Part shown: in pieces, positions 44,901 through 55,609 of the stretch
How the letters are laid out: the number at the start of each line of letters is the position of its first letter
Numbering within the stretch: position 1 is the first letter of the stretch
Assembly: GCA_021613375.1 (NCBI GenBank)
Contig: CM038704.1
Location: 8,156,091-8,220,090 of the forward strand
Reading direction: 5' to 3'
DNA: 64,000 nucleotides
DNA from: Megaleporinus macrocephalus
Taxonomy: Eukaryota; Chordata; Actinopteri; Characiformes; Anostomidae
The notes under the pieces: generated by a model
The model's database searches: none
Told to the model about the DNA's origin: nothing
Seen by the model: only the letters and a program-made list of their open reading frames with translations
Position numbers and translations under genes: made by a program

Positions 44901-46392
44901 AGACCACACTGAAATTAGCAAGCTTCTTAGAACGACTCATTCTTTCACTAACAAAGGCAAACTGCATGGCTAGCTGCTTGATTTTAGACACCTGTGGCAA
45001 TGAGACTGAATGAAGCACTTGTGTGTCCCAATACTTTTGTCCATGTAGTGTATTTAGTCCTTGAGGAAAAATGTCTATAGTCTTAGAGTAGAATCTACAA
45101 CACTTTGATAGGAAATCCATGTGATCTTAGAAAGCAAGCGCCATGAACATCAGATAAAAATGATTTAAATTCAGCTCGTATAATAATTATTGAATCTAAT
45201 CATTCTTGAGGATATTTAGGATTTCAACAAACTGACTGAACGGGACAAGTGAAGAGGCAAAGTCATACAGGATTTAGGCACAAAAATAACTACCACTCTC
45301 TGGAACGCTGGCTTCAGATAACTTGGCAAAGCATTCAGGCCTGAATGAGGACTGTCTGTGTGACTTAGAGAGGATTTTTTTTTATTTCTCCATAATTAAA
45401 TGGTGAATATCTAAATATTCAGAGTGATTTCATGGGAAAAGCTCAGATCTAGTGAAACTCAGAAACTCCAGAGTCTGAAAAGTTCAGTGTTGGTGTTAGG
45501 AGCCAGACATCGTCCTTTAAATGCTTCCTCACAAAGTTACCACATTAAATATCTGCCTGTTTTAAGATAGTAAATAGTTTTGGACAGTAAATGTCAACAT
45601 TTGCATTATATACATAGGAACCTGGGTCACATCACCACAACTGTAAGGACACAGTGGTCAGTAAGTTTCTCTACAATGAACTATTTCACATTAAACCCTT
45701 CTGAACGAGGTGATTTACATGTTAAGCATTATATTAACTTGAATTTTGAAAAAATCGGTGGAGTTCCCCTTTAACGTTAGCGAGATGCCTCTGAGGGTGA
45801 TCCACATTGTTTGACCGCTTTGCAGAGCAGCTAAACTCACAGTAAGAGAGAATATAAATAGCACACTCTCAGCTAAACACAAAATCTAACAAAAAGACAC
45901 AAAATTAATAGAAATATAGTCAAGGCTAACAGCAAGTTTACCACAGAACACATTACACTACACTAACACTGGCACAGAAAACACCAGAGCAACCTAGCCA
46001 GCTAACTGAGCCAATTCACAAGTTTCCCACACAACTTATACCTCACATTAAGAGTCGATTTAAATGTCAGCTTAAACATTATATAAAACACAACACTGGC
46101 TGGACTCAAAATTAACTCGTTCCATTATAATCTGCAGTAAAAGAACCGATAACTTTGCCACCGTTACACAAGCAGCTCTGTGACCTTGCTCAGGTTAGCT
46201 TACACCGCTAGCTCAATTTGACCCACTGTTTCAGCCTCTAAACGCGAACCGCAAATTTTCTCTACAGCATATCTGAACCATAATGTAGTCGAAGCGCTGT
46301 TGTGTCCGTACCCGAGCTGTGTGCACCGTTTTCGGTGCGTTTAAGAGAGCTCTGCCGCTCCCGGACAGCACGACCACTCGGAGCGCAGCCAT
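35554..46392 (-). CDS. cyc1: cyc1: cytochrome c1, haem protein of complex III, 7 coding exons
   Basis: The c-type cytochrome of ubiquinol-cytochrome c reductase. It passes electrons from the Rieske protein to cytochrome c on the outer face of the inner mitochondrial membrane. Coding exons: 46392-46312, 43901-43711, 42208-42082, 40632-40475, 38521-38361, 36119-36019, 35658-35554. All are GT-AG with consistent phases, giving 307 codons. The bipartite presequence has an Arg-containing start, then a hydrophobic sorting stretch (about residues 41-60), with mature sequence expected at [12 protein letters not shown] (about 67). The haem motif CAACH is at residues 103-107, and the axial Met lies in GMAPPI (Met226). 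A C-terminal anchor (about 274-290) is followed by [19 protein letters not shown]. It lies upstream of ergic3 on the same strand. Confidence 0.97.
35887..35915. repeat. (TA)n tract in cyc1 intron 6
   Basis: A pure TA run of about 14 units. Confidence 0.9.
36019..36119 (-). CDS. cyc1: cyc1 exon 6 (residues 240-273)
   Basis: Encodes [20 protein letters not shown] and [13 protein letters not shown]. Acceptor CCGCAG, donor GTTTGT. Confidence 0.97.
37285..37620 (-). mobile_element. LINE 3' tail with (TAGA)n end in cyc1 intron 5
   Basis: TAGA repeats are followed by 'tctttattgatccctttggg' and 'ttgcctcagggaaattaaga', the reversed tail type of teleost Rex1-like LINEs. No reverse transcriptase coding remains. 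Confidence 0.65.
38361..38521 (-). CDS. cyc1: cyc1 exon 5, axial methionine exon (residues 186-239)
   Basis: Encodes [20 protein letters not shown], then [15 protein letters not shown] with the sixth haem ligand Met. Its acceptor follows a CT-rich simple tract. Confidence 0.97.
38690..39378. mobile_element. degenerate hAT-like element in cyc1 intron 4
   Basis: Left end 'agagatggactgatcaacgt' and right end 'gctgatcgatcctcccatct' form imperfect inverted termini of the type 'gatggaccgatcgg' seen in fish hAT elements. The frame at 39040-39231 inside is not recognised. Confidence 0.5.
39395..40115 (+). mobile_element. nonautonomous DNA element (hAT-like), copy 3 of 3, with an inserted repeat
   Basis: Carries the same 'cggacccagacgttgtctaa' start and 'ctctaactggaccctactga' end as the copies near 18.5 and 27.1 kb. 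The middle, at about 39435-39665, is a minus-strand piece of the SINE-like repeat with 'gtgggaggaaaccggagtac'. Confidence 0.6.
40475..40632 (-). CDS. cyc1: cyc1 exon 4 (residues 134-185)
   Basis: Encodes [20 protein letters not shown] and [19 protein letters not shown], near-invariant cytochrome c1 segments. Confidence 0.97.
41132..41465 (-). mobile_element. hAT-type MITE, third copy, reversed, in cyc1 intron 3
   Basis: Starts TAGGGGTGTAAG and ends CAGCCCTA. It is the reverse of the family at 25442-25826. The flanks gtgcatgc and gtgaacgc match at 6 of 8 positions, a decayed target duplication. Confidence 0.75.
41640..41975 (+). mobile_element. LINE 3' end remnant
   Basis: The series 'gaggtggctcggatct', 'cgctggagggattatatctc' and 'acggtttcggattcccc' is the degraded 3' coding/UTR end common to a teleost non-LTR family. 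It is heavily mutated. It lies in cyc1 intron 3, just downstream of exon 3. Confidence 0.5.
42082..42208 (-). CDS. cyc1: cyc1 exon 3, haem-binding exon (residues 91-133)
   Basis: Encodes [20 protein letters not shown] with the covalent haem motif CxxCH. Acceptor CTCCTCAG, donor GTAATG. Confidence 0.97.
42350..43600. other. cyc1 intron 2, mostly unique-looking AT-rich sequence
   Basis: No exon, repeat array or element recognised apart from a short poly(A) run near 43533. The 69-codon frame at 42972-43181 resembles no known protein. Confidence 0.5.
43711..43901 (-). CDS. cyc1: cyc1 exon 2, sorting signal and mature N-terminus (residues 28-90)
   Basis: Encodes [20 protein letters not shown], the hydrophobic sorting segment, and [20 protein letters not shown] of the mature protein. 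Donor GTACGC. An in-frame ATG at the third codon is internal; translation should start in exon 1. Confidence 0.96.
44042..45054 (-). pseudogene. nearly full-length decayed Tc1-like transposon in cyc1 intron 1
   Basis: Both ends resemble the terminal repeat: 'gacaaaagtactgggaca' near 44051, and 'gtcccaatacttttgtccat' near 45027. On the minus strand, pieces of transposase appear in several frames. One piece reads [14 protein letters not shown], and another region corresponds to the substrate-binding helix-turn-helix. Frameshifts and stops throughout mean no active enzyme. Confidence 0.75.
45380..45780 (-). repeat. dispersed repeat ('aaaggggaactccaccga' family)
   Basis: Ends at 'ggtggagttcccctttaa', the reverse of the start seen near 14950. 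Interior words match the family copies near 29500 and 52230. Confidence 0.5.
46312..46392 (-). CDS. cyc1: cyc1 exon 1, presequence (residues 1-27)
   Basis: Encodes [20 protein letters not shown] and KTVHTAR, a basic, acid-poor mitochondrial targeting peptide. The donor GTACGG follows in phase 0. An alternative reading frame over the same bases has no support. Confidence 0.9.
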
Positions 46393-46446
46393 CTTCTCCT
46401 CTCTCGGAAAGACTTCCTCGGTCAATGACGCGTGGAGTCTCTCTGA
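46393..46446 (-). promoter_or_regulatory. cyc1: cyc1 5' UTR / core promoter region
   Basis: Only about 55 bases of non-repeat sequence separate the start codon from an adjacent MITE. No TATA box. The transcription start must lie here or within the MITE. Confidence 0.5.
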
Positions 46447-46673
46447 GGCCGAATCCCAAATAGCGCTCAAATCCCTAAATAGGGCACTACGTGAGTTTAG
46501 AAAAAAATGTCACTTTCATCAACAGCACTGTGTATACAGTGTAAATATGGATAAATCCCCAAAAATTCCCTTTGTTGGACAGATTATGATGCACCGTTAT
46601 GGCGCAGGACCTTATATTTTAAAATCTACCTAGTGCACTATGTAGGGAGGAGGGATCCATTTGAGATTCAGCC
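46447..46673. mobile_element. MITE directly upstream of cyc1
   Basis: Left end 'ggccgaatcccaaata' pairs with right end 'atttgagattcagcc', and inner 'agggcactac' pairs with 'tagtgcacta...agg' words. It is about 225 bases with no coding. The target duplication is not clear. Confidence 0.65.
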
Positions 46674-47354
46674 TTTCTCCGTCTCCTTTAACTGGGATAA
46701 AAGTAAAACAGCGTTGATTAAATTATTATTTTAAACCACTGTACTGTATGTTTGTCTACATTTAGAAATAATAGTTTTAATGTCAAAATATAGTTTTTTT
46801 GTGAGCTCAAAACATGTTGCGCTATAAAAAAAATTAAGGTTCTATAACGTGACACCTCCTAGTGGTTGGAGGTTATCATAGTTTATAAGCTGTAGTGTTT
46901 AATTCCAAGTTCAGTTGGTTAGAAAGATTGGAAATGTTAAAACACATCTATTACATTTAAGTATCTTTAAGTATCTCTCTATATAAGTATCTCTATATAT
47001 TCTTTTCATGTACAGCTGTGCTTGGTCAGGCTGTATCTATGTCTTTACTGCAACCGAATGTAAACTTATATTTTCTGAAAAATCCAGACAATAAAATTAA
47101 CTACAGCAGCAGCTGACCATCTGCCTCAGCAGCAGGTTCAGCTGGCAGGTCACTTGTAACTCCACATGACAGTGGACATCAACACTGCACCAACTAGTCT
47201 ACCCCACAACCCAAAACTCAACAGCACAGGCAACACATGTAGATATCATTTAACTGGCAACAAGGTCATTGTTTACAGGTTCTCTTACTGGGAATCCAGC
47301 ACCTCCCATGAGCCTCCACTAGCCCACACTAGCCAGCAGTGGGACCCTACAGTA

Positions 47355-47580
47355 TCTTAGACTAGTCAAGTCAAGTCTAGGTTTATATACACCTTTTACA
47401 ACAGATGTAGTCACAAAGTAGCTCTTCAGAAATTCAGGTCTGACCCCCTAATAAGCGAACCAGTGGTAGGAAAAACCTCACTCAGAGGTGGAAACCTCGA
47501 GAGGGGCCACACTCAAAAAGGGGAAGCCATCCACCTCTGGTCTGCACCGGATAACAAAACAAGTACGAATATAATAATAC
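47355..47580. repeat. teleost LINE-tail-like repeat
   Basis: Starts 'agtcaagtcaagtctaggtt' and includes 'cagaggtggaaacctcgaga' and 'cactcaaaaaggggaagcc', a widespread fish repeat type. Its class is not certain. Confidence 0.5.
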
Positions 47581-47684
47581 TAACAACTATATGCATCACT
47601 GAATATAGAGACAAAGGTAGAAACGTCCCATCAGAGTAGCAGTGAGCACCAGTTCAGTGTTTTGTCAAAGCAGGAGGAGAATAT

Positions 47685-48110
47685 CAATCAATCAATCAAT
47701 CAACCTTTATTTCAACTCGGAAGTACATTAAGGGCAACCCTCGTTTTCAATGTAGCCGAGCATTTACATGAACAGGGATTGACATGTCAAAGAAAATAAA
47801 AGCTAGATTTAATCATTATTAATCAAAACAACTGAGAAGAAAGTAGCTAACACACATTAAAAGAAAATGTAAAAATAACAGTGAATATAAAAATAGAAAT
47901 AATAATAATACTAAAAATAGATTAAAATAAAAGTTAAGATTTACTTAGTAAGAAATAAAGATACAAGGGTAAGAGATTAATAATAATAATAATAATAATA
48001 AAGTAAGAATACAAAACTAATTAAACAATAAAATAAGAAAATACATAAAAATAATAAATAAAAAATAATGATAAAGCACGAATTAAAAATTAAGAATAGG
48101 GTGTCTGAAG
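47685..48110. repeat. (AATC)n-ended interspersed repeat
   Basis: An AATC run precedes 'ctttatttcaactcggaagt' and 'gggcaaccctcgttttcaat'. An AT-rich stretch with AAT repeats follows. This resembles the 3' end of a non-LTR element. Confidence 0.45.
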
Positions 48111-49074
48111 GTGGTTAGATAATAAAAGTTTAAAATAATGGAGTGACACCAGTGAGCTGAGTTTTAGTGTTTCCTGTAGATTCCAGCTTGCTGCTGCACT
48201 GTAACTAAAAAAAATCATGCAGAGGAGACCAGAGATAGATTAGTGACCACAGGGGCCAGTGCCCAGAGGCCTCTGACTGGGTCCTCGGGGGACACCTCAG
48301 GCCAAAAGACCCAAGGTGGTCGACAATGTACTGCAGAAAGTGCTTCATTAGACGAACAAATAGGGCTTAAACATGTACAAACAAGTAAATGAACAAAGTA
48401 TTATCTTTTCTAAGACCCCTTAGTTTTAGGCTGGCTTTATATTTACAAGTATGGTGTTTATCAGAAACTCTTATTCCAAGCAACTTACAGAGGGGCTTTG
48501 TTGACCACTTGGACAGCATTTCCTGGATGGACAGGTTTAATTACATGCAGGGAAAAAAATATATAACAGCCAATTTAATACATCAACACTGTTTTCATTA
48601 CTTACTTTACTCTCAGTAAAGAGGTCTTACCTGGCAACCCCATTCTTGTTACAGCTGTGGAGACACAGCCAGAACCAGGAGCCAAAAGTACAGAACTAAG
48701 ACATAACCACGAGATGATCTTCAGTCTGTGTTTGAGGACCATAAGGGACTCTGCTGTGCTCCAGAGTAAGTTCATGGAAGACAAGCAGATGGAAGACAAG
48801 CCTTGATGCTCGTCTTCCATCTGTCTTGAAAGATGGTGGGTCAAGCTGAGCTGTACTTGAAGCTTGAGGTACAGATCAAGTCTTGATAAAAGGTAAGGAG
48901 GGGCTGGTTTATATAAGCTCTGTGGGCTTCAGGGTTTTAAACAGGGAACAGCTACAGCGAGCAGGTGAAGGTTTTTGATTCATGAGACTCATGCATTTGC
49001 TATGCTAGTGGGATGTTAGTGTTAACCCTTGCATGTGTGACACAACAGAACATTTGCACTTCATTCATTTATTC

Positions 49075-49340
49075 TTTCATCTGTCTTGGTCACAGGGTGT
49101 GCTGGAGCTGATCCTAGGGCACAGGCCACAAGTCCATAACAGGACACCCACTCTCACACACCTAGGGAGCAACTTAGTATCTCCAACTCACCTGACTGCA
49201 GGTCTTTGGACTGTGGGAGGAAACCAGAGCACCTGGGAAAACATACAAACTCCACACAGAAAGGATCCCAGACCCCCCTACAGCTGGGAATCAAACCCAG
49301 GCAGTTCAGCGCCACCCACTGCACCACTGTATTGTGTTTT
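49075..49340 (-). mobile_element. tRNA-derived SINE-like repeat
   Basis: Read on the minus strand it begins 'acagtggtgcagtgggtggc' (A-box-like) and has a B-box-like GGTTTGATTCC near 49295. The common 'gtgggaggaaaccagagca' body follows. Partial relatives are at 39435-39665 and 58630-58805. Confidence 0.6.
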
Positions 49341-49779
49341 TTTCTCCAATGTTGCTGAAAGTGTACTACTGTGGAATCTTGTTTAATCCTGTTTAATATT
49401 TATTTATTTATTTCTTATATTCATTAATTATATTTTTTATTACAGTCGGAGTGTGGAAGTCATTCTTCTACCCAAAAGGCTTCAGGATCAATCCCTGGAG
49501 GAGAAAATATTGTTTATTATTGTGTGAATAATATTTATCACTATGCAGGCTGGATCCAAGAACGTCTGAGGAACGAGATCACTGCTGATGTTTGCTGGAT
49601 TGCTAAAAAACAATACTGCGGAGGAAAACAACACAGACGAGCAAGCGTTCCAAGATGGTCTAAACTGGTCTACGCTGGTCTAGTGCTGGTTTAACTTGTC
49701 ACTGAGGAGAGTCATGCTGGTTGATCAGCATACCAGCATCCAGAACACAACATGCTGGCCTGTGTTGGTCGTTCCGGCA

Positions 49780-49860
49780 TGGAGTTCAAGAAGGGCTTCA
49801 ACTTGTTTTTCATTAACTACAGCAAAGCTTTTGACTGTGTTGAACACGTCCTCGGTTAAA
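49780..49860 (+). mobile_element. LINE reverse transcriptase scrap
   Basis: Reads KKGFNLFFINYSKAFDCVEH before a stop, matching the motif A region (F-x-D-Y-x-K-A-F-D) of non-LTR reverse transcriptases, with the catalytic Asp of FIDY changed to Asn. Only about 25 codons are recognisable. Confidence 0.65.
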
Positions 49861-50044
49861 TAGGAATACAAGAACATTTTGTCTGTCTAGTGAGGATATA
49901 CGACACTGAACACGAGTAAATAGACTGATACCTCATCGACAAAAACACGACTATTCACTAGTCCCTGTCAACCTACATGTAGAATACAGGATGATGTCCA
50001 GCTCCCTCACCCCTTAGAGTAAGATACAGGAAAGGTACAGGAAA

Positions 50045-50103
<59 letters not shown>

Positions 50104-51061
50104 CACACCAATGGTCATTTACATTGTGTAAATATTTCATGGTGAATGTGTTTCAAGTGCTCCAAAATAGCTTAGAAAAAAAATTCTGGTTCCATTGACT
50201 TACATTGAAAATAAAGTATGTTTTTGGTCTCTCCTGTAAAGTTGCAATTTTAAAGATATACTATATATATATATATATAGTATTATCCAAAGATAAAATG
50301 TACTATAATATATACACAATATTTTATTACACTTTTACATTTATCTATTAAACATTACTGAGGTTAATAACTTTTTAATACTAACAAAGAAGTAAATTAA
50401 ATTGACTGCAAATAAGCTGTAAATAGTATTATTAGAAAATAAATAAATAAATAAATAAACAAATACATTCTAATAACAAGAGTCTGCAAAAGAAAGTCAC
50501 AACAGACTTTCCTGCACACATTCTGAGCTATTAATAAACTGAAGAATGGACCTTGCCATTCATCCAGGGCATGAAGTTATTCTTAATTGTTGTTAAGTAA
50601 AAATACTACATAATACTATACAATCTTTTATCATTGCTCTGCCTTTTATTTGCAGTGCCCAGTATTAGTGAGAAGTAGAGTCTATCTCAATATTCTGTAC
50701 AACTGAAGCCCAATAGTGTTGTATTCTAAAACATGATCAGATACAGTGGGTGTAGTCCCCTATTGCAGTCTTACATCTGGGGCAGTGAGGGGAACATGAC
50801 AGTTGGGTCAAACTTCGTTTTAACATAAGGTCAACTTTTTTATTTACCTTTATTTTACAAATATCAACATATACAAACTCAGAAGAAGTGTATAGTCATT
50901 GGGTAACAAATTAATTGCTATATTGGTGTTAGTGACCTGGTGAGCTCTGGTTTCTGTCACCAATACTGTAAAGATATTCAGGTCAGTAAGTGTCTCTGGG
51001 GTCAACCAGTTCATATCCGATCATCCAATCATACCGAATTACTTTATTTACTTTTAATGGG

Positions 51062-51142
<81 letters not shown>
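50045..51142. repeat. long (TA)n tracts
   Basis: Pure TA runs at about 50049-50100 and 51064-51142, with a shorter one near 50261-50279. Between them lies the fourth copy of the about 130-bp dispersed repeat (50125-50262). Confidence 0.9.
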
Positions 51143-51146
<4 letters not shown>

Positions 51147-51539
51147 TTTAGCATTGGACCAAGAAAAATGCCTTTTTTTGAAAGGAACCCACTTTACTGT
51201 GGAATTCCATAATTAAGTTAATTAAGGCTCATACAGCAAAAAGCTGCAGTGACAGCTTCGCTCCTCTAGGTGGCAGAGTGAGTCTACAACTGGGTGGACA
51301 GTCATGAAGTGAGATTTCATTGGGATTCCAGAGAGACTGCATGATGAAGGTGGAACAACAAACACGCTTCTTTATTCGTGAATTAATGACTTTGCTTAAA
51401 AAATAAATCTACATAACTTTTCATGCGGTGTTAAAAGCTATTATGCTTGAGCCAACGTTTTGTTTAGCTTATTTATGAAATCACAGACAGTAATCTCACA
51501 GGGATGGCCAGGGGACCTGTTCCTGGTGTGAGCTGCTTC

Positions 51540-51970
51540 TCTTCTTATGACTGAGGATATTCTCGCGGCAAGCAAATACAGAGCGAGCTGTTGTTGTTTG
51601 TTTTGGATCGCTGAACAGGATTATTCTGCGTTAGGAAAACCGCAGAGACATAATTTAGTCTCAAATCCTTTGCAGACCCAAAAGCAGGGCCTTTCAGCGG
51701 AGCAGCTGTGCGACAAAAGGCCTCTAAATTGCCCACCTTGGCCAGATAAGCCTGGGAAAATTGAGCGTGTCCCACAAGGCGGTTGAAAGCGGGTTCCAGC
51801 AAACAGAAACACCTACACTGACCACCGAGCGGGCTATTTTATCACTGCGTTTGCCATAAAATCTACTGACTGCTACTGTTTGCTGAAGGCTGCAGGATTG
51901 AGTCCTGATAGTGCAGCCAAAAGCCCAGTAAATGACACTATTCCAGTGAATAAGTACACCTGAAATGGCC
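51540..51970. other. high-complexity noncoding block, candidate conserved element
   Basis: Balanced composition, no simple repeats, and no match to any repeat family seen elsewhere in the window, flanked by low-complexity DNA. Overlapping open frames exist on both strands (62-85 codons), but none is recognised as protein. Conservation cannot be judged without other genomes. Confidence 0.3.
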
Positions 51971-52924
51971 AATTATGAAGACATATGCTGCAGTGAATAC
52001 TCCGGTCGCCCCTGTTTCACAACTATGGAAAATCTTAAAGTGCACAGGGAAAATCAATAGTAGCGGTGCAGTGAGATATGCTTTTGTCAGGCCTTTTAGA
52101 TTGATGTGAGATTCATTTTTACAAACTCTAATGTTTTTAAAAGGTTGAACAAGGAGTTCTCATTTAGGAGCCTGACTTAGGACATGTCCAGAAGTTTGCA
52201 GACACGTTTCATTTGAAACCAAGAGAGTTGAATGGCAATTCCACCAAAACATCCCCCAGAATTTAGTGGTTGGGATCAAATAAATGTCATTCAGAGTGGG
52301 TTTGGTGTGAAATGGTTCAGATTTCCTAACAGTGGTGGTTATAAGAAACCAGGGGTCACCATGTCTACAATCCAAATATTTTATTTATTATCATATTTAC
52401 CAGTGATGAAGCAGTCAGTTGTTTATATGGACTGCTGATGATGGTGAAATATATATATATATATATATATAATTTAACATATGCTTTATAGGAGCGATGA
52501 GAGACCTTCACCACCTCTAATGTAAGTCAATGGAAACAGAAATTTTCATTGGCACATTTCTATCAGTCCATTCTTGAAATGTTTACACAGCATAAACAGC
52601 AACTGTTTAGAGTAGATATCGGAACATTGCTGTAAGTATTTGATTTCATTTAGTATTCACAAGAGCATTAGTGAGATCAGGTACTGATGCTGAATGACCA
52701 GTTCAGGATCACTACAGCTCATACCAAAGTTACTGGATGGAGCTCCATCATCACTCCCAATGCTGGGGGACTTATACCTTCCTAGCCTATGCTTGGCAAA
52801 GGGCCCGGTGACCTTAAGCTCATGTTTCAGACTGTCCCATTCTATTAATCTATTGGTCGCTGGTTGTCTATAAAGATTATACTTTATATTATACTTCATA
52901 TTATTATATGAAGCAGTCAGTTGT

Positions 52925-53535
52925 TAATATTTACAGTCCTTACAGTCCATACAGCCTATACGGCCCATACAGCCTATACACTCTATAAAGTCCATACAGC
53001 CTATACAGTTCATATAGTCCATACAATCTATACAGTCCTTACACTCTATACAGCCTATAGAGTCCAAACAGCCTATACAGTCCATATAGTCCATACAATC
53101 TATACAGTCCATACAGCCCATACAGTCCATACAGCACAAACACTGTAGAGTCTATACAGTCCAAACAGCCTATACAGTCTATTTAGTCCATACAATCTAA
53201 ACAGTCCTTACAGTTCATACAGTCTATGCCATCCATACAGTACATACAGTCAATGCAGTCCTTACAGTCCATAAAGTCTATACCATTCTTTCAGTCCATA
53301 TAGTCCATACAGTCAATACAGTCTATACCATTCTTTGAATCCATATAGTCCATACATTCCATATAGTCCATACAATCTATACAGTCCTTACAGTCCATAT
53401 AGTCTATACCATCCTTTTAGTCCATACAGACCATATAGTTCACATAGTCTATACAATCTATAAAGCCCATACTGCCCATGGAATGTAGAGTTATACAGTC
53501 CATATATCCTATACAGTCCATACAATGCTTTTTAA
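52925..53535. repeat. 9-bp minisatellite, about 65 units
   Basis: Units are 'tacagtcca' with variants such as tacagccta, tatagtcca and tacaatcta. The 9-base period equals three codons, so both strands carry artefactual open frames (for example VHTAYT repeats). Confidence 0.93.
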
Positions 53536-54194
53536 TGCCTTTAATGTATTTCATTTAATTAAACTAGCATTATTGTAATTTAAATATTCCAAGCAAAACA
53601 GGAGCATTCTGTTTCACACAATATGAAGGTTGGCTGATTTTATGATATTTATTTTGAACCTTAAGATAATAAAACTGATCTACAACAACATCATGTCTTT
53701 AAGTCTCTGTTTCTGTGAGGTCACAAAAACCAATGTATTTATATACATTGCATCCAGTTTGAATTGTATTTAATCTAAAGCAGTACAAAGACTATTTCCT
53801 TTATTAACTTTATTGTATGTAAATATAAATGTTGGGGGAGGAGCAATGTTTTGCTTGCACAGCTAAAGACTTGTACATGAGAAGAATGGAAAAAGATGTT
53901 CAAAACTAGATCTGTCTGCATACTCCGCCTCCAAACATTTATAAACGTGTTGTTAAAACAGAAGGTGATGCAACACCGCGGGAAACATGTTTCTGTCCCG
54001 ACTGTCTTGGAATATGTTGCAGATGTCATTGAATATTGCGTTTGTGTACTGTTTTCAATTTAAATCAGGTTCAGTTTATTATTAAGCTGCTTTGTTATTG
54101 ACATTTCAAGTGATCTTTTGTATAATTGTTGATACAACATTTAAAAAAGAAATGTGTTTAATTAACATTAAATATCATATATTCATATATCTGA

Positions 54195-54650
54195 CCTCAT
54201 TACAGTGCAGATTCAGGCCTAAAGGTTAATTAGAGTCTATAGTGCTGAATGCATAAACCCTGAACTGATGCTTTCCACCACTGGAGATGCTCTTGGAGAA
54301 TAAAAGGATGAAGTTTGATGCTGAAGTAGCAGCATTTCAGTAAACAGTGGTTAATTCTAACGTTGAGGAGGAATCACTGTGAATATTTCTACAACAGCAG
54401 CAGACACCACAACTTTCTGGTGTAATGTTGCCGCCTGTCTTTTTACATATGGTTCCTTTAAACGGAGACAGAAATTTTTAAGATAATAAAATGCAACTTG
54501 TTTACTGTGAGCGCTGCCTCTGTATTATAGCCAATCCGATTATTACATTCTCTGCTAAGCTCCACCTTATTTTTGCTGGTTCTGTAACAACTGCCTAGCT
54601 ACTGTTTCTAGCCAGTATTGCCTCAAGCCTTCAGTTTGTTATCATTACAC
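54195..54650. repeat. about 470-bp duplicated segment, copy A
   Basis: Runs from 'tctgacctcattacagtgca' to 'cctcaagccttcagtttgtt'. A second copy is at 55072-55550 with about 90% or better identity by eye. A partial copy of its start is at 54655-54775, and a piece of its end at 57745-57845. Confidence 0.85.
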
Positions 54651-54777
54651 CTTATCTGACCTCGTTACAGTATAGATTCAGGCCTAAAGGTTAATTAGAC
54701 TCTATAGTGCTGAATGCATAAACCCTGAACTGATGCTGCTTTCCACCACTTGGAGATGCTCTTGGAGATGCTCTTGG

Positions 54778-55028
54778 TAGACGCCCCCCCTCGTGTCCTG
54801 GATTGTTGACTACCTGACTGGCAGACCACAGTATGTACGTCTGCAGCACTGTGTGTCGGACAGAAAGTCGTCTCTATTTTCTGAGGCGTCTGAGGTCCTT
54901 CAACATCTGCAGGACTATGCTGAGGATCTTTTATGAGTCTGTAGTTGCCAGTGCCATCCTATACGCTGTTGCTTGCTGGGGCAGCAGGCTGAGGGTGGCA
55001 GACGCCAACAGACTTAATAAACTGATCC
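54778..55028 (+). mobile_element. Rex1-like LINE reverse transcriptase fragment, internally deleted
   Basis: Encodes a piece like APPRVLDC..DYLTGRPQYVRL, then jumps to RLYFLRRLRSFNICRTMLRI and ANRLNKLI. These are separate parts of a Rex1/CR1-type reverse transcriptase with the stretch between missing. It ends abruptly at the duplicated segment. The last residues are those that begin the LINE at 32275. Confidence 0.75.
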
Positions 55029-55029
55029 A

Positions 55030-55560
55030 GCATTGCCTCAAGCCTTCAGTTTGTTATCATCAGACCTTATCTGACCTCATTACAGTGCAGATTCAGGCCT
55101 AAAGGTTAATTAGAGTCTATAGTGCTGAATGCATAAACTCTGAATTGAAGCTGCTTTCCACCACTGGAGATGCTCTTGGAGAATATAAGGATGAAGTTTG
55201 ACGCTGAAGTAGCAGCATTTCAGTAAAGAGCTGTTAATTCTAACATTGAGGAGGAATCACTGTGAATATTTCTACAACAGCAGCAGACACCACAACTTTC
55301 TGGTGAAATGTTGCCCCCTGTCTTTTTACATATTGCTCCTTTAAACAGGGACAGACATTTTCTTCAGCTGGATTTTTTAAAATAATAATATGCAACTTGT
55401 TTGCTGTGAGTGCTGCCTCTGTATTATAGCCAATCAGATTATTACATTCTCTGCTAAGCTCCACCTTATTTTTATTGGTTCTGCAACAGCTGCCGAGCTA
55501 CTCTTTTTCTCCAGGATTGCCTCAAGCCTTCAGTTTGTTATCATCGCACCATCTCTACCT
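55030..55560. repeat. about 470-bp duplicated segment, copy B
   Basis: The same order of words as 54195-54650, starting right after the LINE with 'agcattgcctcaagccttca' and then 'acctcattacagtgcagatt'. Small differences ('gccccctg' for 'gccgcctg') show divergence since copying. Confidence 0.85.
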
Positions 55561-55609
55561 CATTAATTAGACTCTATACTGCTAAATGCATGAACTCTGA
55601 ATTGGGGAT

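Noticed and set aside
48786..48832. short inverted repeat 'cagatggaagac' considered as a microRNA hairpin
   Set aside because: The stem is only about 12-15 bases with a 14-base loop, too short for a precursor; probably chance or local duplication.
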